Of a stretch of DNA of 64,000 bases, positions 53,164 through 62,746 are shown one piece after another. The stretch is from Thalassotalea_B piscium_A (lineage in GTDB: Bacteria > Pseudomonadota > Gammaproteobacteria > Enterobacterales > Alteromonadaceae): positions 1,736,001-1,800,000 of the forward strand of contig CP186339.1 in the NCBI GenBank assembly GCA_049347715.1, given 5' to 3'. The notes under the pieces were generated by a model. It saw only the letters and a list, made by a program, of their open reading frames with translations, was not told the origin of the DNA and ran no database searches. Position 1 is the stretch's first letter; each line of letters opens with the position of its first letter. Position numbers and translations under genes: made by a program.

Positions 53164-53934
53164 TTGTTTATCGATTCACATTGTCACCTTGATCGCTTAA
53201 AACTTGAAGAGTTTGATCAAGACATTAGCCTTGTTGTTAAAAATGCAGAAGCGGTTTCAGTTAATCAAATGCTCTGTGTTAGCGTTACTCTCGCTGATTT
53301 TCCAAGTATGGCAGATAAAACTGCTTGTTTTAAAAATGTGTTCCTCAGTTGTGGTACGCATCCGTTAAATCAAGGGGAAGAGGTTGATCAAGACTTATTA
53401 TACTCTTTAGCACAGCATGAAAGAGTGATTGCTATAGGTGAAACGGGACTTGATTATTTTTATGCGCCAGAAACCAAAGACGTTCAAATAGACTCGTTTC
53501 GTAAACACATTCGCGTAGCTAAATTATTACAAAAGCCATTAATTATTCATACTCGTGGTGCCCAACAAGATACTTTAGACATTATGCGAGAAGAAGGCGC
53601 TGAACAAGTTGGTGGTATTTTACATTGTTTTACTGAATCATGGGAAATGGCTGAACAGGCTATTGAGATGGGCTTTTACATTTCATTTTCAGGCATATTA
53701 ACATTTAAAAATGCAGATGAATTACGTGAAGTAGCCAAACGTGTACCAGAAGATAAAATGTTAATTGAAACCGATTCACCCTACCTTGCACCTGTACCGC
53801 ATAGGGGTAAACAAAATCAACCTGCTTATGTGGTAGAAGTGGCAAAACATTTAGCAAGTATTCGCGGCCAGTCTGTAGAACAAATTGCAGCAATTACCTC
53901 ACAAAACTTTAATACCTTATTTAACTTAGCATAA
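53164..53934 (+). CDS. TatD-family metal-dependent DNase
   Basis: A 256-residue TIM-barrel hydrolase (YcfH/TatD type). Metal ligands: FIDSHCHLD at the start, GETGLDYFY, HTRGA, HCFTES and ETDSPYLAP. TTG start with AAGGAG about 7 bases upstream. Members act as 3'-5' DNases or D-aminoacyl-type deacylases; the role here is not known. Last gene of the tmk-holB-pilZ-tatD group. Confidence 0.9.
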   Translation: MFIDSHCHLDRLKLEEFDQDISLVVKNAEAVSVNQMLCVSVTLADFPSMADKTACFKNVFLSCGTHPLNQGEEVDQDLLYSLAQHERVIAIGETGLDYFYAPETKDVQIDSFRKHIRVAKLLQKPLIIHTRGAQQDTLDIMREEGAEQVGGILHCFTESWEMAEQAIEMGFYISFSGILTFKNADELREVAKRVPEDKMLIETDSPYLAPVPHRGKQNQPAYVVEVAKHLASIRGQSVEQIAAITSQNFNTLFNLA

Positions 53935-53948
53935 TAGTAATAAAAATG

Positions 53949-54002
53949 GCCCGAAACCAAAGTTTCGGGCTCAGGGGAATGGCTCATAAAAATACATGAG
54001 CC
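53949..54002 (+). terminator. Tandem hairpins after tatD
   Basis: First stem GCCCGAAAC/GTTTCGGGC (53949-53970, CAAA loop) and second stem GGCTCAT/ATGAGCC (53981-54002). Neither has a long T-run, so they are probably weak terminators or 3'-end stabilisers. Confidence 0.55.
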
Positions 54003-54328
54003 GTGCGCTAACTATGTTAAAACGATCAAATATAATTAACTGGGTGTTGCGAGCAGAGGTTAATAAATAACCTGTTTATTAATTGTAGTGTAAACTTATC
54101 CAAAAGCTAATAAAAAATAATTTTTGTTTAACTATCTGATTATTAATGATTAAATTCTATTGTTTTTGGTTTTTAGCCATTATATCTTCGATCATTTTAG
54201 TAGTTAGCCACTGGTAATTAACATCTTATTCACAGCTTTTTCTTTAACCTTATTCGTTTACTGCCTTGCAATCAGTTTGATAATTAATGCTCAGTTTTTC
54301 TCCTTTCGATAGTGTTTTACCTTAACAA
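54003..54328. other. Non-coding region before the prp operators
   Basis: About 325 AT-rich bases with no ORF. One inverted repeat (AGGTTA/TAACCT near 54057-54073) was seen. The methylcitrate promoter is expected at its right end. Confidence 0.4.
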
Positions 54329-54338
54329 TTGTCGACAA
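54329..54338. promoter_or_regulatory. prp GntR operator 1
   Basis: TTGTCGACAA, the first of three copies of the same palindrome before the GntR gene; the flanks are slightly less symmetric than in copies 2 and 3. Confidence 0.7.
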
Positions 54339-54389
54339 CTATCTATATAAACCTCATTTTTACTCCATTTATATGCTACTTAAGTCGTA

Positions 54390-54401
54390 ATTGTCGACAA
54401 T
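54390..54401. promoter_or_regulatory. prp GntR operator 2
   Basis: Perfect 12-bp palindrome ATTGTCGACAAT, centred 62 bp after operator 1 and 73 bp before operator 3. It fits the TNGTNNNACNA form of GntR-family sites. Confidence 0.8.
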
Positions 54402-54462
54402 TTGGTGTTTTTATCATTGACTCTTTATTTAAATACGTTAATATCGCTATCAATACTAAATC

Positions 54463-54474
54463 ATTGTCGACAAT
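54463..54474. promoter_or_regulatory. prp GntR operator 3, at the regulator start
   Basis: Perfect ATTGTCGACAAT ending two bases before the GntR ATG. Binding here would block transcription into the regulator and the prp genes, so autoregulation is likely. Confidence 0.8.
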
Positions 54475-54476
54475 TT

Positions 54477-55184
54477 ATGGTGTTTAATAATCCAACTCAG
54501 CAAAAAGCGATAACAACAGCGGACAAGGTTTTTCAACAAATGCAGGTAGCAATTGTTGAAGGTGAGATAGCCGCTGGAAGTAAAATTAGTGAGCCAGAAC
54601 TTGCTAAGCAATTTCAAATTAGTCGCTCTACTTTACGAGAGGCGTTAAATCGTTTAGAAAAATGTCATTTAATTGAGCGAAAAGCCAATATTGGATCTAG
54701 AGTTATTGAATGTACGATTAAGGGATTACTGGATATTTATGTCGTGCGCGAAGCGTTAGAGGGTATGGCGTGTCGACAAGCCGCTTTGAATATGACAAAT
54801 GAAGAAATTGCCGATATAAAAAAAGTACTGGCGAAACACGCCGCATCTAAAGATTTGCAAAATGGTGTGGCATATTACCAAGAACAAGGGGATCTTGATT
54901 TTCATTACCGCGTAATTTTAGGTAGTCATAATCAAGAACTCATTAATATTCTATGCGGCCAACTATATCATTTAGTCCGTATGTACCGTTGTCAGTTCGG
55001 TATGAATAGCCCTAGAGCTAGTAAAGCATTTACAGAACACTCTCGTATTGTTGAAGCCATTGCTGAACGAGACGGTGAGTTAGCAGAATTATTAATGCGA
55101 CGTCATATTGCGGCGTCACGTAAAAATATTGAAAATAAAATAGCACTTAAAGATTCACAAGTGCCTCAACTCGTTAAGAAATAA
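54477..55184 (+). CDS. GntR-family (FCD) regulator of the methylcitrate genes
   Basis: About 235 residues: winged helix (VFQQMQVAIVEGEIAAGSKISEPELAKQF, QISRSTLREALNRLE) and a C-terminal FCD ligand domain (VVREALEGMACRQAA, metal-site His residues in DLDFHYRVI and EHSRIVEAI). The frame is open to 54402, but that extension crosses two operators and is not conserved-looking. The ATG 54477 has no ribosome site; the third operator lies directly before it. It probably represses the prp operon and responds to a methylcitrate-cycle intermediate. Confidence 0.85.
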   Translation: MVFNNPTQQKAITTADKVFQQMQVAIVEGEIAAGSKISEPELAKQFQISRSTLREALNRLEKCHLIERKANIGSRVIECTIKGLLDIYVVREALEGMACRQAALNMTNEEIADIKKVLAKHAASKDLQNGVAYYQEQGDLDFHYRVILGSHNQELINILCGQLYHLVRMYRCQFGMNSPRASKAFTEHSRIVEAIAERDGELAELLMRRHIAASRKNIENKIALKDSQVPQLVKK

Positions 55185-55193
55185 GGACAAGCT

Positions 55194-56096
55194 ATGTCTA
55201 CGCTAGATTCTAAAACCATTTCACCGGGCGCTAAATTTCGCCAAGCATTAGTCAATAATCAACCTTTGCAAGTGGTAGGTACTATCAATGCCTATTGTGC
55301 GATGATGGCTGAACAATTAGGTCATCAAGCTATTTACTTGTCAGGCGGTGGCGTTGCCAATGCCTCTTATGGGTTACCTGATTTAGGTATGACATCATTG
55401 AATGATGTTATTGCAGATGTTCAGCGAATAACATCTGCCTCAAGTTTACCATTATTAGTTGACATTGATACCGGATGGGGAGGAGCATTTAATATTGCTA
55501 AAACCATTCGTGATATGGAAAAAGCAGGTGCAGCCGCTGTACATATTGAAGATCAAGTTGCTCAAAAACGCTGTGGTCACCGTCCTAATAAAGAGATTGT
55601 CTCGACAGAAGAAATGGTTGACCGCATTAAAGCCGCAGTTGATGCACGTACAGATAAAGACTTTTTTATTATGGCGCGTACAGACTCGTTTGCTCAAGAA
55701 GGTATCGAATCAGCATTAGCGCGAGCTAAAGCGTATGCTGCAGCAGGCGCGGATGGTATTTTTGCCGAAGCGGTAAAAACTGAAGAGCATTATCGTGCGT
55801 TCACTGAAGCATTAGATGTACCTGTATTAGCTAACATAACAGAATTTGGACAAACTGAACTTTGGAATAAAGAGCAATTAGGGGAGTGGGGATGCGCTAT
55901 GGTGCTTTATCCTTTGTCTGCATTTAGAGCCATGAATAAAGCGGCAGAGTTAGTCTATAAAACCTTATTAGAAGATGGTGATCAAAAAGCAGTAGTCGAT
56001 AAGATGCAAACACGTATGGAATTATACGATTATCTTGGATATCACGACTATGAACAAAAATTAGATTCATTGTTTTCTGAAGGTAAAAATAAATAG
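55194..56096 (+). CDS. prpB: 2-methylisocitrate lyase
   Basis: A 300-residue isocitrate-lyase-type enzyme that splits 2-methylisocitrate into pyruvate and succinate. YLSGGGVANASYGLPDLG, the metal-site DIDTGWGG, and the catalytic Cys in KRCGHRPNKE are intact. It starts 9 bases after the GntR gene, so they share a transcript. Confidence 0.95.
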   Translation: MSTLDSKTISPGAKFRQALVNNQPLQVVGTINAYCAMMAEQLGHQAIYLSGGGVANASYGLPDLGMTSLNDVIADVQRITSASSLPLLVDIDTGWGGAFNIAKTIRDMEKAGAAAVHIEDQVAQKRCGHRPNKEIVSTEEMVDRIKAAVDARTDKDFFIMARTDSFAQEGIESALARAKAYAAAGADGIFAEAVKTEEHYRAFTEALDVPVLANITEFGQTELWNKEQLGEWGCAMVLYPLSAFRAMNKAAELVYKTLLEDGDQKAVVDKMQTRMELYDYLGYHDYEQKLDSLFSEGKNK

Positions 56097-56166
56097 AGTT
56101 ACCAACCGAGTTGTTTCGCGTAACTAACAATTAAAAAATAAAATTTAAAAAATTGAGGAAGTTAAC

Positions 56167-57291
56167 ATGGTTGATAAAAAATTAAGTGGTGCCGGTCTTC
56201 GAGGGCAAAGTGCTGGTGAAACAGCGTTATGTACTGTCGGCAAATCAGGTAGTGGTTTAACCTATTGTGGCTATGATGTTTCAGATTTAGCAGATAATGC
56301 TACCTTTGAAGAAGTGGCATATTTACTCTTTAATGGTGAATTACCAACACAAGCTCAGTTAACTGCTTATAAAAGTGAACTTGCAACAATGCGAGACTTA
56401 CCACAAGCACTTAAAGAAGTTTTACAACGTATACCTGCAAGCGCGCACCCAATGGATGTTATGCGTACAGGAGCTTCATTTTTAGGTAATTTAGAGCCAG
56501 AGGAAGATTTTAGCCAGCAACATAAAGCTGCTAATCGTTTGTTAGCAGCCTTTCCTGCGATAATGACATACTGGTATCGTTTTACTCATGACAATGTTGA
56601 AATTGATTGTGTCACCGATGAAGAATCAATTGGTGGGCATTTCTTAAAGCTACTCACGGGTAAAACACCATCTGAATTACATCGACGTGTAATGGATGTT
56701 TCGCTGATTTTATATGCAGAGCATGAGTTTAATGCCTCTACCTTTACTGCACGGGTTTGTGCTTCAACGCTTTCTGATATGTATTCATGTATCACTGGTG
56801 CAATTGGTTCATTACGAGGACCACTACATGGTGGCGCGAATGAAGCGGCTATGGAAATGATCCAGCGTTTTTCATCACCTGCTGATGCTAAAGAACAAAT
56901 GGCTGGTATGCTCGAGCGTAAAGAAAAAATCATGGGCTTTGGTCATGCGGTTTACCGTACATCAGATCCTCGAAACGTTATTATCAAAAAATGGTCTGAA
57001 AAATTAGCTCAAGAGTTTGGTGATTCTTCTTTATATGATATCTCTGTCGCCTGTGAAGAGTTCATGTGGGATACCAAGAAGCTGTTTTGTAATGCGGATT
57101 TTTTCCATGCGTCAGCTTACTACTTTATGGGGATTCCAACTAAATTGTTTACCCCTATTTTTGTTTGTTCTCGTGTGACAGGATGGGCGGCTCATGTGAT
57201 GGAACAACGCTCGAATAATCGTATTATTCGTCCTTCAGCAGATTATATTGGTGCTGAACCTCGTCAGGTTACACCAATAGCAGAAAGATAA
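56167..57291 (+). CDS. prpC: 2-methylcitrate synthase
   Basis: A 374-residue citrate-synthase-fold enzyme that joins propionyl-CoA and oxaloacetate. The catalytic His-His-Asp set lies in GPLHGGANEAAM, MGFGHAVYR and the DFFHAS region. Start VDKKLSGAGLRGQSAGETALCTVG is typical of PrpC. Ribosome site TTGAGGAAG. Confidence 0.95.
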   Translation: MVDKKLSGAGLRGQSAGETALCTVGKSGSGLTYCGYDVSDLADNATFEEVAYLLFNGELPTQAQLTAYKSELATMRDLPQALKEVLQRIPASAHPMDVMRTGASFLGNLEPEEDFSQQHKAANRLLAAFPAIMTYWYRFTHDNVEIDCVTDEESIGGHFLKLLTGKTPSELHRRVMDVSLILYAEHEFNASTFTARVCASTLSDMYSCITGAIGSLRGPLHGGANEAAMEMIQRFSSPADAKEQMAGMLERKEKIMGFGHAVYRTSDPRNVIIKKWSEKLAQEFGDSSLYDISVACEEFMWDTKKLFCNADFFHASAYYFMGIPTKLFTPIFVCSRVTGWAAHVMEQRSNNRIIRPSADYIGAEPRQVTPIAER

Positions 57292-57359
57292 ACTAATAAA
57301 GGTATAACTGTGTGTTTTTAGTGATATTAATGCACAGTTTAGCTTAAGTAAATCCGATC

Positions 57360-57380
57360 AAAGGTCTGTTAAAGACCTTT
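57360..57380 (+). repeat. Hairpin between prpC and acnD
   Basis: 8-bp perfect stem AAAGGTCT/AGACCTTT with a 5-base loop, 30 bases before acnD. Short T tract only; likely a weak attenuator or stabiliser. Confidence 0.5.
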
Positions 57381-57409
57381 ATCTTAAAACAAAATTTGTA
57401 GGCAACATT

Positions 57410-59998
57410 ATGAATTATGATTATCGCAAGCCACTTCCTGGCGCTAATATTGACTTTTTTGATACCCGAGAAGCGGTCGACGCTATACAACCCGGCGCAT
57501 ATGCAAAATTACCTTATACCTCACGTGTACTTGCGGAACAATTAGTACGTAAATGTGATCCTACGATGCTTACTGAATCGTTAAAGCAATTAATTGAACG
57601 TAAACAAGATTTAGATTTTCCTTGGTATCCCGCACGTGTCGTGTGCCATGATATTTTAGGACAAACAGCATTAGTTGATTTGGCGGGCTTACGTGATGCT
57701 ATTGCCGATCAAGGGGGAGACCCTGCTAAAGTTAATCCTGTAGTCCCAACGCAGTTAATTGTTGATCATTCGCTAGCCGTTGAATTTGCAGGGTTTGATC
57801 CTGATGCTTTTGATAAAAACCGCGCCATAGAAGATCGACGTAACGAAGATAGATTTCATTTTATTGAATGGACTAAAACTGCTTTTAAAAACGTTGATGT
57901 AATCCCTGCGGGTAATGGCATTATGCATCAAATTAATTTAGAAAAAATGTCTCCTGTGGTCCAGTTGCGAGATGGTGTCGCTTTTCCTGATACTTGTGTC
58001 GGTACTGACAGTCATACGCCACATGTCGATGCCCTTGGGGTCATTGCTATTGGTGTTGGTGGTTTAGAAGCTGAAACTGTCATGTTAGGTCGACCATCTA
58101 TGATGCGCTTGCCTGATATTATCGGGGTTAAATTAACTGGCGAACGTCAAGAAGGCATCACGGCTACAGATATAGTGTTGGCTATTACGGAGTTTTTACG
58201 TAATGAAAAAGTGGTTTCTAGTTATTTAGAATTTTTTGGTGAAGGAACAACTCATTTAACCATTGGTGATAGAGCGACTATTTCTAATATGACACCTGAG
58301 TATGGAGCTTCGGCAGGTTTATTTTATATCGATCAGCAAACCATTGATTATTTAAAACTAACCGGCCGTGAACCAGAACAGGTGGCTTTAGTTGAAAATT
58401 ACGCTAAGCATACGGGACTTTGGGCAGACGATTTGTCAGAAGTTGAATATGAACGTGTATTAGAATTTGATTTATCTAGTGTTGGTCGCAATATGGCGGG
58501 GCCTTCTAATCCACATCGTCGTTTACCAACCTCAGAGCTAAATAAACGTGGTATCGCAGGCGAATGGAATAAAGAATCTGAGTTTATGCCTGATGGCGCT
58601 GTTATTATTGCTGCAATCACCAGCTGTACAAATACTTCTAATCCAAGAAATGTTGTTGCCGCAGGACTTATTGCCAAAAAAGCGAATGAATTAGGCTTAA
58701 TACGTAAGCCTTGGGTGAAATCTTCTTTTGCTCCTGGTTCAAAGGTTGCGAAATTGTATCTTGAAGAATCAGGTTTATTACCTGAAATGGAAAAACTTGG
58801 TTTTGGTATTGTTGGCTATGCTTGTACTACTTGTAATGGCATGTCGGGTGCTTTAGATCCTAAAATTCGACAAGAAATTATCGATCATGACTTATATACC
58901 ACCGCTGTATTGTCGGGTAACCGTAACTTTGATGGCCGTATCCATCCTTATGCGAAACAAGCCTTTTTAGCTTCGCCTCCTTTAGTTGTTGCTTACGCTA
59001 TTGCAGGTACCATTCGGTTTGATATTGAACAAGATATTTTAGGTACAGATCAAAATGGAGAGCCAATCAGATTAAAAGATATTTGGCCTTCAGATGAAGA
59101 TATTGATGCCATTGTCAATAAGTTTGTTAAACCAGAGCAGTTTAAAAAAGTTTATACTCCAATGTTTGATTTAGGGGCTTTTGAACCTGCTGAAAGTCCA
59201 CTTTATGATTGGCGTCCACAGAGTACATATATTCGTCGTCCTCCTTATTGGGAAGGTGCTCTTGCTGGAGAGCGAGCAATGAAAAATATGATCCCATTAG
59301 CGGTATTAGGAGACAATATCACCACAGATCACCTGTCACCTTCAAATGCTATTATGTTAGATAGTGCAGCAGGCGCTTACCTAGATAAAATGGGATTGCC
59401 TGAAGAAGACTTCAATTCCTATGCTACACATCGTGGCGATCATTTAACGGCGCAGCGAGCAACTTTCGCAAACCCTAAATTATTCAATGAAATGTGTCGT
59501 GATGAAAATGGTGAGGTTAAACAAGGCTCACTTGCACGTATTGAACCTGAAGGTGTTGAAAGTCGAATGTGGGAAGCAATCGAAACCTATATGGAACGTA
59601 AACAACCTTTAATCATTATTGCTGGTGCTGATTATGGTCAGGGTTCATCTCGTGATTGGGCTGCCAAAGGCGTTCGCTTAGCTGGTGTTGAAGTGATTGT
59701 TGCTGAAGGTTTTGAACGTATCCATAGAACCAACTTAGTTGGAATGGGGGTATTACCTTTAGAGTTTACAAATAATGAAACCCGTATGACTTACGAAATT
59801 GATGGTACTGAAACTTATGACGTAGTCGGTGAGCGGACACCTGGTGCTATGATGAAAGTCATCATGACACGCCGAAATGGTGATGTTGTTGAGATACCGG
59901 TTAAGTGCCGTTTAGATACAGCAGAAGAAATTTCTGTTTATGATGCAGGTGGTGTTTTACAACGCTTTGCTCAAGATTTTCTCGCATCTAACACCTAG
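57410..59998 (+). CDS. acnD: Fe-S-dependent 2-methylcitrate dehydratase AcnD
   Basis: An 862-residue aconitase-like enzyme. The 4Fe-4S cysteines are in ITSCTNTSNPRN and ACTTCNGMSG; the swivel domain includes GADYGQGSSRDWAAKG. AcnD replaces PrpD and makes a trans product that needs PrpF for use, and prpF is the next gene. About 120 bases after prpC. Confidence 0.95.
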   Translation: MNYDYRKPLPGANIDFFDTREAVDAIQPGAYAKLPYTSRVLAEQLVRKCDPTMLTESLKQLIERKQDLDFPWYPARVVCHDILGQTALVDLAGLRDAIADQGGDPAKVNPVVPTQLIVDHSLAVEFAGFDPDAFDKNRAIEDRRNEDRFHFIEWTKTAFKNVDVIPAGNGIMHQINLEKMSPVVQLRDGVAFPDTCVGTDSHTPHVDALGVIAIGVGGLEAETVMLGRPSMMRLPDIIGVKLTGERQEGITATDIVLAITEFLRNEKVVSSYLEFFGEGTTHLTIGDRATISNMTPEYGASAGLFYIDQQTIDYLKLTGREPEQVALVENYAKHTGLWADDLSEVEYERVLEFDLSSVGRNMAGPSNPHRRLPTSELNKRGIAGEWNKESEFMPDGAVIIAAITSCTNTSNPRNVVAAGLIAKKANELGLIRKPWVKSSFAPGSKVAKLYLEESGLLPEMEKLGFGIVGYACTTCNGMSGALDPKIRQEIIDHDLYTTAVLSGNRNFDGRIHPYAKQAFLASPPLVVAYAIAGTIRFDIEQDILGTDQNGEPIRLKDIWPSDEDIDAIVNKFVKPEQFKKVYTPMFDLGAFEPAESPLYDWRPQSTYIRRPPYWEGALAGERAMKNMIPLAVLGDNITTDHLSPSNAIMLDSAAGAYLDKMGLPEEDFNSYATHRGDHLTAQRATFANPKLFNEMCRDENGEVKQGSLARIEPEGVESRMWEAIETYMERKQPLIIIAGADYGQGSSRDWAAKGVRLAGVEVIVAEGFERIHRTNLVGMGVLPLEFTNNETRMTYEIDGTETYDVVGERTPGAMMKVIMTRRNGDVVEIPVKCRLDTAEEISVYDAGGVLQRFAQDFLASNT

Positions 59999-60021
59999 CG
60001 TTATACGCTAATAGCATGTTA

Positions 60022-60050
60022 TCGGCCTCTCTCAATGTGAGAGAGGCCGA
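60022..60050 (+). repeat. Strong intercistronic hairpin between acnD and prpF
   Basis: 13-bp perfect stem TCGGCCTCTCTCA/TGAGAGAGGCCGA with a 3-base loop, 23 bases after the acnD stop. No T-run follows, so it is more likely an mRNA 3'-end barrier than a terminator. Confidence 0.85.
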
Positions 60051-60093
60051 GACAACAATCATTTTGCAATGTTTACTAATTGGAAAAATTAAC

Positions 60094-61263
60094 GTGAAAT
60101 ATTTACCCCAACTAAAAATACCGGCAACTTATATGCGTGGCGGCACATCTAAAGGTGTTTTTTTTAATTTAACGGATTTACCGAAAGAGGCGCAAGTTGC
60201 AGGTAAAGCACGAGATAATATATTGTTACGAGTGATTGGTAGCCCAGATCCTTATGGTAAACAAACTGATGGGATGGGGGGCGCAACCTCTAGTACCAGT
60301 AAAACAGTTATTTTATCTAAAAGTGATAAGCCTGATCATGATGTCGATTATTTATTTGGTCAAGTATCTATTGATAAACCCTTTGTCGATTGGAGTGGTA
60401 ATTGTGGGAATTTAACTGCCGCAGTTGGTTCGTTTGCCATAAGTAACGGTTTAGTTGATGCCAATCGTATTCCGGATAATGGAGTTGCCTTGATCAGAAT
60501 ATGGCAAGCCAACATTGAAAAAACCATCATTGCACATGTACCAATCACTAATGGTGAAGTTCAAGAAACTGGTGACTTTGAACTTGATGGAGTAACTTTT
60601 CCTGCAGCTGAAGTGCAGGTAGATTTTGTTTCACCTGTAGATGCGAGTGAAGCTATGTTTCCTACAGGAAATCTTGTTGATGATTTGGTTGTTGACGGTG
60701 TAGGGACATTTAAAGCGACTATGATTAATGCGGGTATACCCACTATTTTTTTGAATGCCCAAGATCTCGGCTATCAAGGGATAGAATTACAAGAAGCCAT
60801 TAATAATGATGATAATGCTTTAGCAATGTTTGAAACAATTCGTGCTTATGGCGCGCTTAAAATGGGATTAATTGAAGATGTAGCTGATGCCGCTAGTCGT
60901 CAACACACACCTAAAGTCGCATTTGTGAGTGCTGCTCAAGACTATCTAACATCAAGTAATAAATCTGTTAGCGCCGATCAAATAGATTTACATGTGCGTG
61001 CACTTTCCATGGGTAAACTACATCATGCCATGATGGGAACTGCTGCCGTTGCAATTGGAACTGCTGCCGCTATTCCTGGTACTCTTGTTAATTTAGCTGC
61101 CGGAGGTGGAGAACGTCAATCAGTTGTATTTGGTCATCCATCAGGCACATTAAAAGTAGGGGCGGAAACTGTAAAAGAGAATGAGCAATGGCAAGTGAAA
61201 AAAGTTTCTATGAGTCGTAGTGCCCGTGTGTTAATGGAAGGTTGGGTACGGATCCCGCAATAA
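60094..61263 (+). CDS. prpF: 2-methylaconitate cis-trans isomerase
   Basis: About 389 residues, PrpF family (diaminopimelate-epimerase-like fold). YMRGGTSKGVFFNLTDLP, GSPDPYGKQTDGMGGATSSTSKT and DWSGNCGNLTAAVG are signatures. It converts the AcnD product to the form hydrated to 2-methylisocitrate. The frame is open to an ATG at 60016, but that lies before the intercistronic hairpin and adds a non-conserved extension; GTG 60094 is preferred. Confidence 0.93.
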   Translation: MKYLPQLKIPATYMRGGTSKGVFFNLTDLPKEAQVAGKARDNILLRVIGSPDPYGKQTDGMGGATSSTSKTVILSKSDKPDHDVDYLFGQVSIDKPFVDWSGNCGNLTAAVGSFAISNGLVDANRIPDNGVALIRIWQANIEKTIIAHVPITNGEVQETGDFELDGVTFPAAEVQVDFVSPVDASEAMFPTGNLVDDLVVDGVGTFKATMINAGIPTIFLNAQDLGYQGIELQEAINNDDNALAMFETIRAYGALKMGLIEDVADAASRQHTPKVAFVSAAQDYLTSSNKSVSADQIDLHVRALSMGKLHHAMMGTAAVAIGTAAAIPGTLVNLAAGGGERQSVVFGHPSGTLKVGAETVKENEQWQVKKVSMSRSARVLMEGWVRIPQ

Positions 61264-61421
61264 GTTAAAGTCAGCTTAACTTCAAATTACCGAATGTTCA
61301 TATTCAGTTCATGCGTTGCTAGTATAGTGCAGCAAGTGTAGTCAATAGATAGTACGTAAGTGATTATGTTGTCTACACTTGTTATTGTTTTAATTAACAT
61401 CTTATTTAAAAGGAAGTCATT

Positions 61422-62186
61422 ATGAGTTTACGTTATTGTGCTGTTATTGTGCTGTTCAGTTTTTTCACTTCTGCAGCGTTTGCTGATAATCAAGGTATTG
61501 AAGTGGTTGGTAAAGCCGCAGTTAAAGCGGTACCTGATACTTTCTCAATAACGTTAGAGATAAAAGAGCGGGGCGTTGTTGCGAGTAAAGCGAAAGGGAT
61601 TGTTGATCAAAAAAGTCAACTCTTGATGCGGGCATTAAACAATATAGGTTTTGAGAATAAATCAATAGACTCGTCAAAAATTGTCATGTACCCCGTCTAT
61701 GAAAAACCATCTATTGTTATTGATAATGCTGTAGTTAAAAGCCGCATTGCCCAGAATCAAAAAGTAGAATTGCCAGTTACAGGGCTTTCTTCAAATAAAA
61801 ATAGTGTGGTATTAAGTTATTTTGATGTGACTCGTACCTTCGTCATTGCGTTTGATGATTTGACTCAATATGACCAATTACTGGATGTTGTGACTAAGAT
61901 TGGTGTTAGCAATATTTCTTCATTAACTATGTCATATAAAAATAGTGAAGCCATTTATCAGCAAGCGTTAACCAAAGCATTACAAAATGCAAAAATGAAA
62001 GCAGAGACTATTGCTAGTCAAATGAATGTTGAATTAGCTGGATTAGTTTCATTAAAAGAAACGGGTTACCATGCTCCTCAAGCTTACGCTATGATGAGAG
62101 AAGCTAGAGCCAGTTTTAGTGCTAATGTCTCTGAAAAACAGGTTTCCGCACAAGTTATCGCCGTTTTTGCCATTCAATCTAAGTAA
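61422..62186 (+). CDS. SIMPL-domain (DUF541) secreted protein
   Basis: A 254-residue protein with a signal peptide (cleavage near SAAFADNQ) and the SIMPL/DUF541 domain (VVGKAAVKAVPDTFSITLEIKE, then the QKALQNAKMKAETIASQMNVELAGLVSLKE segment). E. coli YggE is the best known member and is linked to oxidative stress; the mechanism is unknown. AAAGGAAG upstream of the ATG. Stands alone after prpF. Confidence 0.82.
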   Translation: MSLRYCAVIVLFSFFTSAAFADNQGIEVVGKAAVKAVPDTFSITLEIKERGVVASKAKGIVDQKSQLLMRALNNIGFENKSIDSSKIVMYPVYEKPSIVIDNAVVKSRIAQNQKVELPVTGLSSNKNSVVLSYFDVTRTFVIAFDDLTQYDQLLDVVTKIGVSNISSLTMSYKNSEAIYQQALTKALQNAKMKAETIASQMNVELAGLVSLKETGYHAPQAYAMMREARASFSANVSEKQVSAQVIAVFAIQSK

Positions 62187-62270
62187 ATTCACTCCTTTTC
62201 GGTGATAATGCTTTAATTAAAAGCATTATCACGGTATCTTATGCCCAATTTTAAGCGTAAGTAAAATCTC

Positions 62271-62744
62271 ATGAACAAAACTGAATTTTATCGGCAACTT
62301 ATTGCTCAGACAGAAGTGCTAATTGCAGATGAAAAGGACGTTATCGCTAATATGGCGAATATCAGTGCTTTATTATTTGATTCTTTAGCACATGTAAATT
62401 GGGCCGGCTTTTATCGGATGGTCGATGAAGAGTTGGTATTAGGGCCTTTTCAAGGTAAGGTAGCGTGTATACGTATTCCTGTTGGAAAGGGTGTTTGTGG
62501 TACTGCGGTATCAGAAAACAAAACTCAGCGTATTGCAGATGTACACCAATTTGGTGGACATATAGCCTGTGATGCAATGAGTAATTCTGAAATAGTTATC
62601 CCTGTGATATATCAAAACAAAGTAATTGCAGTTTTAGATATTGATAGTGTTGAATTTTCGCGTTTTGATGAAGAAGATCAACAAGGGTTAGAGACTATTG
62701 TTCATTGTTTAGAACAAAATATTGCAACGTATGGTATTAAGTAA
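62271..62744 (+). CDS. msrC: Free methionine-(R)-sulfoxide reductase
   Basis: A 157-residue GAF-domain enzyme. Start NKTEFYRQLIAQTEVLIADE; catalytic cysteines in VACIRIPVGKGVCGTAV and GGHIACDAMSNSEIV. It repairs free methionine sulfoxide. Followed after 2 bases by a small unknown gene and then proQ-prc, a conserved block. Confidence 0.92.
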   Translation: MNKTEFYRQLIAQTEVLIADEKDVIANMANISALLFDSLAHVNWAGFYRMVDEELVLGPFQGKVACIRIPVGKGVCGTAVSENKTQRIADVHQFGGHIACDAMSNSEIVIPVIYQNKVIAVLDIDSVEFSRFDEEDQQGLETIVHCLEQNIATYGIK

Positions 62745-62746
62745 AT

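Noticed and set aside
54402..54476. N-terminal extension of the GntR regulator
   Set aside because: It crosses an operator and its residues show no domain; the winged-helix domain begins soon after the ATG at 54477.
60016..60093. N-terminal extension of PrpF
   Set aside because: It contains the intercistronic hairpin and has no family similarity; the conserved PrpF start follows the GTG at 60094.
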